A stretch of 28,806 bases of DNA. Source: JBHIFB01 sp046760905. GTDB lineage: Bacteria > Gemmatimonadota > CAZMKB01. Every line of letters starts with the position of its first letter. The first letter of the stretch is position 1. The DNA lies in contig JBHIFB010000027.1 of assembly GCA_046760905.1 (NCBI GenBank), positions 1 through 28,806 of the forward strand, written 5' to 3'. Made by a program: the position numbers and the translations under genes. The notes beneath the pieces are model-generated. The model worked only from the letters and a program-made list of their open reading frames with translations, had not been told where the DNA came from and did no database searches. Below, piece by piece: positions 7,443-16,198 of the stretch.

Positions 7443-8683
7443 GATAGGGATTTCCCCGTTCTTCCCGCTTCAAATAGCTCCCGATACAGGCTGACATATT
7501 TCTCAACGGTTCCCCGCTCTGAATACAGCATGACCCTTTCCCTGCCACGATCTGCGAGTTCGGCATTTGATTGCCTATTCTTCAATAAGAAGAGCATACA
7601 TCGTGCCAGCGAGAGTGGATCATCCGGTCGGGCCAGGAGCCCGGCCTTTCCGCCATCAAGCACCTCACCGACGCCTCCGACCTCAGTCGCTACCACGGGT
7701 ACACCCGAGGCCATGGCCTCCAGGAGAACTATCCCTAGCCCCTCGTTTGAGGAGCTGAGGACAAATACATCGATAGCCGCCATGAACTCCCTTACGGGCA
7801 TTGACTTCCCGAGGAATAAGACCCGGTCGGTGAGACCGAGCTGATTCGAGCGGCTCTTGAGCTCCTCCAAGAGATCGCCTTCACCGAGAATGGCGAAGAA
7901 GGTGTTCGGTACCATGTCCTTCACGATGGCGGCCGCTTCGAGGAGATTTTCAGGGCTTTTTATCCGTGTCAATCTACCTGCCCACCCGATCACGGTGACG
8001 TTCTCTCCAATATTGTGTGCTTCTCTGAACGCTTTCTTCCTCTGTGAGTCCTGACCGTATTTTGAGATGTCTATACCAGGAGAGATGGCTACGAACTTCT
8101 CCCTGCGTGCGATACCCCTCTCGACGTGCTCATCAATGCTCCGTTTTGTTAGGAGAACTACCTTATCCGCCAGCGGGGCCATGAGCCTTTCCGTGAGCAC
8201 TATTAGCTTTGTGATGAACGAATTGTAATAGCCATAGAATAGATGACCATGTGTCGTGTGTACAACGGGTGTCCTGCCGTTTGCACGTGCAGCCAGCCTT
8301 CCCAGAACTCCCGCCTTCGAACAGTTCGTATGTATGACGTCGGGTTTCAACGCCTTGAAAAGGCGGTAGAGTTTAAAAAGCGTGATACAGTCACGGAGAG
8401 GATCGAGCGTCCTCCGCATTTCATCGACCATGATCACTTCTATACCGGTCCTTTTTTTAAAATCATCGAGGCTCGTATGGGGATCCTCCGTCCTCCCCGC
8501 TATGATGATGGAATCGAATCCGAACTCCCTTATCCTATCAGCAAGAAAAAGCACCTGCTGTGATGATCCGCCGAAATCAAGTCTCGTGATCACATGCAGC
8601 ACGAGCTTCCTCCCGTCACGGTCGGGGGATGTCCGTTCGGCTATCTCTCCTTGGATTTTCCGATCCTCACACTTCATTTCCAT
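7439..8683 (-). CDS. GT4-family glycosyltransferase
   Basis: 414 aa retaining GT-B enzyme of family GT4. Visible are the N-terminal GGSSQQ acceptor-side loop (38-43), VVHTTHGHLF (140-149), GWAGRLTRIKSPENLLEAA (233-251) with the phosphate-binding Arg/Lys, and a complete E314-x7-E322 donor site in EGLGIVLLEAMASGVP. No membrane segment is evident, so it probably acts at the cytoplasmic membrane face on the lipid-linked repeat unit. ATG at 8683 has GAGG 6 nt upstream. An in-frame ATG at 8677 has AGGA 7 nt upstream and is equally possible, giving two fewer residues. 63 nt separate it from the radical SAM gene upstream, the largest confirmed gap between genes apart from the one at 22056-22199. Donor and acceptor are unknown. 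Confidence 0.92.
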   Translation of the reverse strand: MEMKCEDRKIQGEIAERTSPDRDGRKLVLHVITRLDFGGSSQQVLFLADRIREFGFDSIIIAGRTEDPHTSLDDFKKRTGIEVIMVDEMRRTLDPLRDCITLFKLYRLFKALKPDVIHTNCSKAGVLGRLAARANGRTPVVHTTHGHLFYGYYNSFITKLIVLTERLMAPLADKVVLLTKRSIDEHVERGIARREKFVAISPGIDISKYGQDSQRKKAFREAHNIGENVTVIGWAGRLTRIKSPENLLEAAAIVKDMVPNTFFAILGEGDLLEELKSRSNQLGLTDRVLFLGKSMPVREFMAAIDVFVLSSSNEGLGIVLLEAMASGVPVVATEVGGVGEVLDGGKAGLLARPDDPLSLARCMLFLLKNRQSNAELADRGRERVMLYSERGTVEKYVSLYRELFEAGRTGKSLS

Positions 8684-8746
8684 TTCCTGCCTCGCCCCCT
8701 CACCGATCTCCCGTCAGTTCAACGATCCCTTCCGCAGAAAGCCACT

Positions 8747-9865
8747 TCAGAACCGGTATAGTTCAGTACACCTTGAGCAGGCCGGGAACATCCCGCGCTC
8801 CTTTAAATCCTTTCTGAATCTTTTCGCGGCAGGTCCTTCGATAATCGCCTCGATTGAATCTTCGTGCATGTTCCCGAAAGTTACTCCCAGCGAAAGGCAT
8901 GGTCTCACATCTCCGTTCGGGAAGATATAGAGGACCATCCAAGGGCTGAGGCATCTGCTCTTGTATGAATCCGGTTTGTAGTGCAGATCGCTGTAGTACC
9001 GTCTGATCTCATCGTCCGTATAGTTGGGGTAGAACGCCACCTTCACTCCGTTTTTCATGCTGCTTATCATATCTTTCTCGTTAATAAGAAGATCGACATC
9101 GATCCGCGGCGGCGCATCCCTGACAAAGCCCTGGAAGTCTGAAGGGCAGACCCCGTAAAGCTCTTGTAGCAGCTGCTTGTGCCGTCTCATGTCGCTCTTG
9201 CCTATAAAAATGGGGTGGTGAAATGTGACGCTTGAGACCTCCAGCCGTCTCGCGACAGGAATCAGTTCGTGAAGCCGCTCGGCATTGCCTTCCCATATGG
9301 TTGTGTTTATGTTTACAACAGGCCGCCTCTTGCCGGCCTTCTTCTTCTCCTCGTTTAAAAGCCCCACTCCTCTTATGACCCTCCCGAAGGTTCCCGGCTT
9401 CCCCCGTATCCGATCATGCACCTCTCGAGGACCGTCGAGTGACACGATTATCTCATCTATACCGGAACCGACGAGATCCTCCGCCATCTTCCAAAGCAGT
9501 GTGCCGTTTGTTATAATGTTGCACCTGAGTCGCGCTCTCTTGACGATTTGAATCATATCCACTATCTCTCTGTGCAGGAGAGGCTCCCCTCCGAAAAGAG
9601 TCACCGCCGGCCTCCAGTCGGCAACCTGACAGACGACGGAGTTCACGTCTCGAGCGCTCAACTCCATGGCCCGGATGTTTCCTTCCATTTCCCTGAAAGA
9701 TCCTCTCTCCCCCCACTGGCCGCACATGCTGCAGGCCAGATTACACCTGTAGCCGACAAGTATCGAAACGGTTTCGGGGTATACCCTCCCCTCTCCCCTC
9801 ACGTATGAGAGGTAGGAGAAAAACCTCCTCCTCCCGGCCGCAATAGCGTATTGCGGGTCAGACAT
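8747..9865 (-). CDS. Radical SAM protein with SPASM/Twitch-like C-terminus
   Basis: 372 aa. The AdoMet cluster motif C41-x3-C45-x2-C48 lies in GYRCNLACSMCGQW, followed by FGGEPLLH (91-98, the GGEP AdoMet contact) and IITNGTLL. The C-terminal third has C305 in CLSPWMVLYIFPNGDV, C323 in RPCLSLG, and C363/C366 in CSRC. This arrangement fits one auxiliary iron-sulfur cluster of SPASM/Twitch type. Such proteins perform radical chemistry on sugars or peptides in the cytoplasm, and the substrate cannot be read from sequence. The start ATG lies inside the end of the preceding DegT aminotransferase (8-nt overlap), so the two are translated together. A joint sugar modification, analogous in principle to aminotransferase/radical SAM partners in deoxysugar pathways, is inferred. 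No precursor-peptide gene is visible nearby. Confidence 0.9.
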   Translation of the reverse strand: MSDPQYAIAAGRRRFFSYLSYVRGEGRVYPETVSILVGYRCNLACSMCGQWGERGSFREMEGNIRAMELSARDVNSVVCQVADWRPAVTLFGGEPLLHREIVDMIQIVKRARLRCNIITNGTLLWKMAEDLVGSGIDEIIVSLDGPREVHDRIRGKPGTFGRVIRGVGLLNEEKKKAGKRRPVVNINTTIWEGNAERLHELIPVARRLEVSSVTFHHPIFIGKSDMRRHKQLLQELYGVCPSDFQGFVRDAPPRIDVDLLINEKDMISSMKNGVKVAFYPNYTDDEIRRYYSDLHYKPDSYKSRCLSPWMVLYIFPNGDVRPCLSLGVTFGNMHEDSIEAIIEGPAAKRFRKDLKERGMFPACSRCTELYRF

Positions 9866-11105
9866 CGACTTGAAGAGTAACCTTCTTATGTTCCTCAGCC
9901 GTATCAGTGGTATCCCTCCTCGTCCATGAACGATCTGTTACAATCTTCACAGCCTGGGCCAGATCAAGCGTACTCACCCCGGGATGCACCGGCAGCAGCA
10001 GGATCTCACGGGCAAGCCTCGAGGCCCCTGGAAACGGGTCCGGGCTCTCACAGTGGCCCAGTTCATAGATCCTGTGGATGGGAAGCGGGTAGAGAGTCGT
10101 CACACCAAGTCCAACACCGGTCAGCCTATCGATCATCTCCTCCCTCAACGGACTCTGAACGAGGATCGGGAACTGGTTGTATACCGGGTACGAACCGGCT
10201 GCGACACTAGGAGTAGTCACATGCTCGTAGCCCCTCAGCGAATCGTAAAGGAAGGTTCCGTTCTCATGCCTCTTTGAGAAAATCTCCTCTCTCCTCTCCA
10301 TAAGAGAGCATCCAAGGCCCGACTGAAACTCCGTATATGAGATGAGTTCTATATCCTCGTGGAGTCCCCGGTACTTATATCTGCATGCGATGGGCCAGAG
10401 TAAAGAGTAGAATTGCGGCCTCCAGACGAGCGAGAGACCCACCGCCTTCAGTATGGTGTGCAATTTCATCACACCGTTCGGAGATCTGAGCTTCTCTTGC
10501 TCCTCTGCCACCGCCTCGAAGATGTCCTCCCTGTCGGTGAGAACTGCACCGCCTCGGACGGTGGAGATGTTTTTCCCCCTGTTGAAGCTGAAAAAGCTCA
10601 CATCCCCCATGGATCCGGCGGGCCTGCCGCCCACAGAAGAACCCATCGCACTTGCCGCGTCCTCGATGACGAAGACGCCGGCTCTGGATGCAGATTCCTC
10701 GAGGTTGGAAATGTCTTCGATCAGACCATACATGTGTACCGGCATTGCGGCCAGAGTCCTTTCGCACATAGCGGCTTTCATGGCATCGAGGTCCTGATTG
10801 AACGTAGTGATCGAAACCTCCGTTAGAACCGGCAGAGCGCCTGCCTCCCTCATCGCCAGCACGAGGGAAGGCGCCGTGTAGGCCGGCATCAACACTTCAC
10901 AGCGGTCTTTAAGGCAGAGGCGCTTCAGGGACCTCAGGATAAGATAAAGCGCTGTCGTTCCGGATCCCGTCAGGGCGCAATACCTTCTCCCCGTCATCTC
11001 GCAGAGCAAGCGGCGGAACTTCGGGCCGGTATCTCCCGCACCGAGCCCCCTCAGGATGGAAGCGGCGTCAATTGGCGTCCCTATCGATGGTATCCTTGTG
11101 AACAT
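9858..11105 (-). CDS. DegT/DnrJ/EryC1/StrS-family PLP-dependent aminotransferase
   Basis: 415 aa from ATG 11105, chosen because AGGAAGGG lies about 8 nt upstream. An in-frame ATG at 11135 would add ten residues that lack family character and has a poorer ribosome site. The fold is complete: TGSGTTALYLIL (about 47-58), IEDAASAMGSS for the cofactor-ring Asp, and K178 in FNRGKNISTVRGG as the Schiff-base lysine. The C-terminal 25 or so residues (rich in Asp, Thr, Lys) extend past the usual end. It overlaps the GT9-methyltransferase gene by 38 nt upstream and the radical SAM gene by 8 nt downstream. Family members aminate keto-sugar nucleotides. Context suggests the product, or a product-derived glycan, is the substrate of the radical SAM neighbour (inference). 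Sequence differs markedly from the other two DegT-family proteins here. Confidence 0.9.
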   Translation of the reverse strand: MFTRIPSIGTPIDAASILRGLGAGDTGPKFRRLLCEMTGRRYCALTGSGTTALYLILRSLKRLCLKDRCEVLMPAYTAPSLVLAMREAGALPVLTEVSITTFNQDLDAMKAAMCERTLAAMPVHMYGLIEDISNLEESASRAGVFVIEDAASAMGSSVGGRPAGSMGDVSFFSFNRGKNISTVRGGAVLTDREDIFEAVAEEQEKLRSPNGVMKLHTILKAVGLSLVWRPQFYSLLWPIACRYKYRGLHEDIELISYTEFQSGLGCSLMERREEIFSKRHENGTFLYDSLRGYEHVTTPSVAAGSYPVYNQFPILVQSPLREEMIDRLTGVGLGVTTLYPLPIHRIYELGHCESPDPFPGASRLAREILLLPVHPGVSTLDLAQAVKIVTDRSWTRRDTTDTAEEHKKVTLQVDV

Positions 11106-12915
11106 CTTCGTATCCCTTCCTGAAAACGAGTACATACGAGTAGGCCCAAAATCCCCTTACCGGACCCACGGATTCCCGCGCACTCAGTGAGAGGCCGGCT
11201 TTGTTACCTGCTTCTATCACATCACGAAGCTTGTGCGCCCGTAGCGGAATCCTACGTAAAATTCTTCCGAATAGGAACCTGCCTACGACAAGGGGATTCA
11301 TCGGGTTTCTCAGCTCCACGTAGACGGAGCCTCCCGGTCTTGTTACCCGGGAAATTTCGGCGAAATACCTCCTCAATCCTCCGTTTCCATCCAGGTTTAA
11401 AAGCGTATTGATGCATAACGAAGTGGAAAAAGCTCCCGTCCTGAAAGGCAGTAAACCGATATCGCCGAGCACGAGGCGTGGTTTCCCGTTACCACCTCGT
11501 GCGTCCATCCTCCGGAGCATGGAGCTGGCTTTTTTAAGCTGAGACATTGAAATGTCCACTCCCCACAGATCCCTGTTGCCGCCTCCGTTTCTTACGAGAT
11601 TTCCTAGCAGGTATCCCTTGCCGCAGGCTATGTCAAGTATGGGACCATCTGCCTCCCGAACCAGATCCAGGGAGAGTTTCCTGGCCCGCCTGGTGATGAA
11701 TCCAGCATCCTCTTTTGCATACTGCTCCACGGACTCCGGCGTTTTACCTTCCCCCCTCACATCGAGTGTCCAGCCGAAGATTGTGCTGTATGCGATACCT
11801 ATCCTTGAGCAGAGTGATTCCATCTTCGATATCACCTCGTCAACGGACACGGCACGGATGCAGTCGGGACTCTCGCACCGCTTTCTCCTGCACTCTTTTT
11901 GTTCGGACCCCTTCCATCCCCGGCTGCAACTGTAGGGATCTGCGAAGGCCAACTCCCTCCTTGATTGGGGTAGGAGAGGCAGGTACCTGTGACGGTTCGT
12001 CTGTCCGAAGATAGCAACCATTGGAACACCGAGGGCGGCGGCCAGATGCATGGGCCCTGAATCATTTGTCAAAAAAAGGCTCGAACGTTCGAGCAGAGCC
12101 GCGACCTCACCCAGCGACAGGTTGGTAACCGGCACGAATTTATCGCCTCCATTCTTGCACACCTCCCGAACAAGAGCATCCTCCCCGGGGCCTCCTATTA
12201 CAGCGAGAATGGCCCCAACATTATCTGTCAGCCACCTCCCGCAGACCGTGAAGCGCTCTGCGGGCCATCTCTTACCAATCCCCATCCCTCCGGGATGCAT
12301 CGCCGCGAGGATACCACCCATGCCTGTCCTGTTTCTCTCTAATAAGCATGCTACTTTTCCCCTCTCCTCATCACGGACATGAAAGATGGGGGCGCTCACC
12401 GGGCTCCTTAGCCCCAGAAGCGCTGACACTTCGAGTTTTCTGTCCATCTCGTGGCTGGTCGATGAAAGATCCTCGGCGGTTCTCAGGTCGTAAAACCCGC
12501 CCCTCCCGTCGCTGCCTCTGCCGACCGTTTTCCCGGCCCCGATGGATCCCACAAGCAATCTCCTTCTTACATCAGCCGACCACGATTCTATTCCCGAAAG
12601 GTCGACCAGGAGGTCGTATTTTATCTTCCTCAGAGACAATATCCGGGAAAAAGCCTCTCCACAGGCCGGGAAGCCGCTTCTAAGAGGAAAGGGAAGCAGC
12701 TCAAATCCCCGGCGGCAGGATGCCGCTTTTGCCTCTGACTCGCCTAGCCTCTCCAGTACAGTCAGGGACCGGGGGACGGTCAGTATCGTGATCCCCCAAC
12801 GGTGATATCCCCTGCATAGTGCTAGCACGGCCGGAACCGAGAGAATCACATCCCCGATCCCACCCAGCTCGAGTATCAGCAGCCTGGAGATTTTCCCGTC
12901 CCTCCGGTCAATCAT
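11068..12915 (-). CDS. Fusion: GT9 (heptosyltransferase-family) glycosyltransferase + class I SAM methyltransferase
   Basis: 615 aa, about twice the size of either family. Residues 10-365 form a GT9 domain: LILELGGIGDVILSVP (13-28), MHPGGMGIGKRWP (206-218) and the donor motif NDSGPMHLAAALGVP (284-298), then a Cys-rich end (CRRKRCESPDC). Residues 390-605 form a methyltransferase with motif I DIACGKGYLLG (428-438), the acidic D454 in GVDIS, LGDIGLLPF, and RVTRPGGSVYVELRN. One uninterrupted frame spans both, so the fusion is seen directly. GT9 enzymes classically add heptose in LPS core; here the sugar is unknown. The natural inference is transfer of a residue plus its methylation, or methylation of the growing glycan by the same polypeptide. 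ATGA overlap with the GT2-GT9 gene upstream. Confidence 0.9.
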   Translation of the reverse strand: MIDRRDGKISRLLILELGGIGDVILSVPAVLALCRGYHRWGITILTVPRSLTVLERLGESEAKAASCRRGFELLPFPLRSGFPACGEAFSRILSLRKIKYDLLVDLSGIESWSADVRRRLLVGSIGAGKTVGRGSDGRGGFYDLRTAEDLSSTSHEMDRKLEVSALLGLRSPVSAPIFHVRDEERGKVACLLERNRTGMGGILAAMHPGGMGIGKRWPAERFTVCGRWLTDNVGAILAVIGGPGEDALVREVCKNGGDKFVPVTNLSLGEVAALLERSSLFLTNDSGPMHLAAALGVPMVAIFGQTNRHRYLPLLPQSRRELAFADPYSCSRGWKGSEQKECRRKRCESPDCIRAVSVDEVISKMESLCSRIGIAYSTIFGWTLDVRGEGKTPESVEQYAKEDAGFITRRARKLSLDLVREADGPILDIACGKGYLLGNLVRNGGGNRDLWGVDISMSQLKKASSMLRRMDARGGNGKPRLVLGDIGLLPFRTGAFSTSLCINTLLNLDGNGGLRRYFAEISRVTRPGGSVYVELRNPMNPLVVGRFLFGRILRRIPLRAHKLRDVIEAGNKAGLSLSARESVGPVRGFWAYSYVLVFRKGYEDVHKDTIDRDAN

Positions 12916-15074
12916 CGTTTCATCGCCTCTGTTATGAATGTTTTTTCCCGCCCGCGCTTCTCGGCGGCATTTCTCAAGTCTGTTAGCCTCCTCAAGGTGA
13001 GGGATACAACATCATCGACCCCGATCCCTCTGAGGCAGCTGTGGTGGAAACACAGCGGCTTATCGCATGGCCTGCAATCAAGCGGTGTCTCGCAGATCCA
13101 GTCCAGGGAGCTTCCGACGGGCAGAAAAGCCTTCCGTGTGGGTCCTGTCAGAGAAATTGTCGGAACTCCCAGAGCCCGGGCGATGTGGAGAGGTCCCGAG
13201 TTATTGCATAGCATGAGGGTGAGCTTCCCGACAACGGCAATGAAGCGACCCGGCTCCACATCTTCCAGTAACACGAGACCTCCCGGAAGCGCCCCTTCCA
13301 GCCCCAGTTCCTCCCTCCATGCACCGCCCTGAAAGAGGATGACTTTTACATGAGCCCGCCTGCTTACCTCGAGGGCAACTCTGTAGAAGCGCTCTAGCGG
13401 CCATCTCTGGGTCTCATATCTTCCGCCGGGATGGATCCCGATTACGGGCTCAGCCTGGACACACCCTAATCCCTCTAATTTCTCCTGTGCCCATCTGGCA
13501 TCGGATTCACTGATATCGATGCATCCATCTAACCCAGAAAAACTGTCATATCCCTTCCAGCCGAGGCTCCTGGCGAGAGAGTCCAGGCTGTCAAGCATGT
13601 TCTGGTCCAGATCTACCCTGGGCGATATGATGTTGTAAAACGTTTCCCTGCCGAACGAGGTGAAGCCGCAACGATACTTCCTGCCGACTAACCGGCTGAG
13701 GACCGCCGATTTAAGGCTGTGGGTTATGAACGGATCGATCACCAGATCGAAATCCTCTGCCCTGAGCGTGCGCAAAAGCTTGATCGCGCATAAAGGGCCG
13801 ATGCCGTTGGATTCAATCACCTGGTAAACATCGTGTGCCGCGGCCAGGAGCCGGCTGTTTTTCCTCCCGGCAAGCACGTAAATGAGGGCACGGGGGTAAA
13901 TTCTCTTCAGGGTCCTTACAAAAGGTAGAGTGAGCACCGCATCGCCTAAGCCGTCATACCTCAGCACGAGTATCTTCTTCACATCACAAAGGCTGAGGGA
14001 GCCGTCCCTCTTCACCGGAAACGGGTTGAGAGCCCTCATCAGCGCACGCCTCAGAGGAAGGTAGGCCCGTTTAAGCCTGCGTTTTATCCATTCCCTCAGG
14101 GGGATTCCACTGATCAGCTCGAGCGCTTCCCAGTATAACCAGGATCGCCGCAGCATGGCATCCCGATGACACATAAAAGCCCGGGCCAGCGCCACCGCCC
14201 CAAGCCTGGCAGCGATTCCGACCAGCAGGAGACTCTTCACCACGGCGAAGGTGCGAGGTCTGTGCTTTCTGTAATATATGAGCGTGCTTTGGAGCGAGTA
14301 GAAGAATCCTCTATCGGCAAGCTTCCCGATGCTTGAGTTCCAGTGATGGATAGCCTCGGCCTCGCCAACGAACGAGACTACATAGCCGGACCGGGCCACC
14401 CTCCTGCAGAGGTCTGTATCTTCACAATACAGGAAGAAGGTCTCATCCATGCCTCCCATGCTGTCGAAGACGTCTCTTCTCACCATTAAGCAGGCGCCGC
14501 CGAGCCAGGAGACATCGCGGGGTCCGGAACTTCTCCAGAACAGAGAGGCGAGGCATTTCCTCAGCCACCTTACCCGATAGACCATCTCAAGCACAGAGGC
14601 AGCCCCGATGGCATATGATAGGGCGCTGGCGAGTCCCGGGAAACTCCTGTTGAAAGACCTCTGTGTTGAACCATCGGGGTTTGAAAGCATAGGGCCGCAG
14701 ACGCCCACAACCGGTCGATCCTCCATGTATGAGGTGAGTGCACGCAGCGCCCCACCCACTAATTCCACGTCGGAGTTCATTATTAGCAGGTATCTTGAGG
14801 AGGCGCCCTCCGCCGCTCGATTGACGGCAGAAGCATAGCCGGGATTGTCTTCGAGTTCCAGGAGATTTACCCAGTCAGCACTCTCCTTCACCGCGGTCAC
14901 GCTTCCGTCTGTTGAACCGCAGTCCACCACGACTACTTCCAGGCGAACGTCCCCAAGCTGCGACTTGATTGATTCCAGACAACGAAGGAGATGATCCCTG
15001 GTATTCCTGTTGACGACAATCACCCTGCACAGTGGAATGTCACTATCGTCTTCCACCTTCGCCCAGTATATCAT
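12912..15074 (-). CDS. Fusion: GT2 + GT9 glycosyltransferase
   Basis: 720 aa. Residues 13-270 are a GT2 (GT-A) domain of rhamnosyltransferase-like type: VIVVNRNTRDHLLRCLESI, VVDCGSTDGS (49-58), the metal-site region MNSDVEL (99-105), WLGGACLMVRR (190-200), and FLYCEDTDLCRR (214-225). A hydrophobic and basic linker follows (about 279-350), possibly membrane-associating. Residues 366-700 are GT9: LVLRYDGLGDAVLTLPFVR (369-387), IGIHPGGRYETQRWP (545-559), NNSGPLHIARALGVP (624-638) and a Cys-rich tail (669-680). It probably adds two successive sugars. The ATG at 15074 has GAGG 7 nt upstream and overlaps the preceding GT4 by 32 nt. A GTG at 15056 is an alternative. The second GT9 domain in the window lies in the next gene. 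Confidence 0.91.
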   Translation of the reverse strand: MIYWAKVEDDSDIPLCRVIVVNRNTRDHLLRCLESIKSQLGDVRLEVVVVDCGSTDGSVTAVKESADWVNLLELEDNPGYASAVNRAAEGASSRYLLIMNSDVELVGGALRALTSYMEDRPVVGVCGPMLSNPDGSTQRSFNRSFPGLASALSYAIGAASVLEMVYRVRWLRKCLASLFWRSSGPRDVSWLGGACLMVRRDVFDSMGGMDETFFLYCEDTDLCRRVARSGYVVSFVGEAEAIHHWNSSIGKLADRGFFYSLQSTLIYYRKHRPRTFAVVKSLLLVGIAARLGAVALARAFMCHRDAMLRRSWLYWEALELISGIPLREWIKRRLKRAYLPLRRALMRALNPFPVKRDGSLSLCDVKKILVLRYDGLGDAVLTLPFVRTLKRIYPRALIYVLAGRKNSRLLAAAHDVYQVIESNGIGPLCAIKLLRTLRAEDFDLVIDPFITHSLKSAVLSRLVGRKYRCGFTSFGRETFYNIISPRVDLDQNMLDSLDSLARSLGWKGYDSFSGLDGCIDISESDARWAQEKLEGLGCVQAEPVIGIHPGGRYETQRWPLERFYRVALEVSRRAHVKVILFQGGAWREELGLEGALPGGLVLLEDVEPGRFIAVVGKLTLMLCNNSGPLHIARALGVPTISLTGPTRKAFLPVGSSLDWICETPLDCRPCDKPLCFHHSCLRGIGVDDVVSLTLRRLTDLRNAAEKRGREKTFITEAMKR

Positions 15075-16185
15075 CGTATATCCTCTGTATTCTCGAGACG
15101 TGCCTTTCTATGGTGAATTTCCTGAGCACTCTTTCGCGTCCTGACCTGCCCATCCGCTCCCGGAGGTCTCTGTCTGCCGAAAGCCTCTTTATAGCACTTG
15201 CCATTAGTCTCACATCGCCTGGTTCAACGAGTAGAGCACTCACCCCAGCCTCGACAACTTCCCTCACCCCACCCCCTGCTGTGGCAATGACAGGTTTCCC
15301 CGCAGCCATCGCTTCGATGAGCACCCTGCCGAATGGTTCTCTTTCGCTTGCGAGAACGAGTATGTCCAGCGCCTGGATCACCCTCTCGACATCCCGCCTG
15401 TATCCGGTCAAAGTCACCCTGTCGTTGAGTCCGAGCTCTCTCACAAGTTCAGCCAGCCTCCGCCTCCTGCCGTTCTCTGTGAAGAGCTCATCGCCGACGA
15501 TGACAAACCTGAGATCCTCCCTGCCCTCCAGGGCCCGCTTTGCCGCCCTCACGAACAGCTCGTGTCCCTTCCCGGTCCCTATCCTCCCCACGATCCCGAC
15601 CAGTATCTCATCTTGCCCTACCCCCAGATCCCTCCTCACAACCTCGCCACCGTTTCCATTGAAAAGCCGCAAATCAACCCCGTTATAGACGACTTCAAGA
15701 CGCTTCCTCGCCCAGGGTATATCCTTGACCCTCCTCGCCACGGCCCTGGAATTCGCGATGATTCTGGTCGGCAGGAAGGAGAGAGGTCGTTCGAGATCTC
15801 TCATGCCCGGTACGACTAGATTCCTTATATGCCAAACACTCGGTATGCCGAGGAGCCTGGCGGCTACTCCCGATGCGATGTTTTCCCTCGTACCGTTTCC
15901 ATGGATTATGTCAACCTTCTCCCTTCGCGCTATTTTTACCATTCGTGAAACGGCTCTCGGCCAGCCGAGGAATTTTCCCTTCAGAAGAGGCGGCAGCGAG
16001 AAACCGGTCAAACATCCAACACCGCACTCCCTCAAGCTCACAGAGAGAGTCCCCTCGGCCGGCAGCACGACGAGAGGCGAATATCTTTCAAGATCGAGGT
16101 TTCTCACAAGCTCGAGGAGGCTCTTCTCCCCGCCTCCAATCTCCGACTGTCCGTTCACGTACATAACTGTGTAAGGCTTTGGCAT
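15043..16185 (-). CDS. GT4-family glycosyltransferase
   Basis: 380 aa from ATG 16185. A GTG at 16194 would add three residues, and both have GAGG within a few nt. Classic GT4 layout: GGGEKSLLELVRNL near the N-terminus, WHIRNLVVPGM, then VGRIGTGKGHELFVRAAKRA with the donor-phosphate Arg/Lys region, and a complete E-x7-E in EREPFGRVLIEAMAAGKPV. A glycine-rich GGGVREVVEAG stretch follows. Length is typical and no transmembrane segment is seen. It starts 13 nt after the stop of the GT4 upstream and overlaps the GT2-GT9 fusion downstream. It presumably adds one sugar of the repeat unit at the cytoplasmic membrane face. Specificity is not predictable. Confidence 0.92.
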   Translation of the reverse strand: MPKPYTVMYVNGQSEIGGGEKSLLELVRNLDLERYSPLVVLPAEGTLSVSLRECGVGCLTGFSLPPLLKGKFLGWPRAVSRMVKIARREKVDIIHGNGTRENIASGVAARLLGIPSVWHIRNLVVPGMRDLERPLSFLPTRIIANSRAVARRVKDIPWARKRLEVVYNGVDLRLFNGNGGEVVRRDLGVGQDEILVGIVGRIGTGKGHELFVRAAKRALEGREDLRFVIVGDELFTENGRRRRLAELVRELGLNDRVTLTGYRRDVERVIQALDILVLASEREPFGRVLIEAMAAGKPVIATAGGGVREVVEAGVSALLVEPGDVRLMASAIKRLSADRDLRERMGRSGRERVLRKFTIERHVSRIQRIYDDILGEGGRR

Positions 16186-16198
16186 ATTCCTCACCGCC

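Noticed and set aside
15032..15688. 218-codon plus-strand open frame
   Set aside because: Ser/Thr/Pro/Leu-rich shadow of a GT4 gene with conserved motifs on the other strand.
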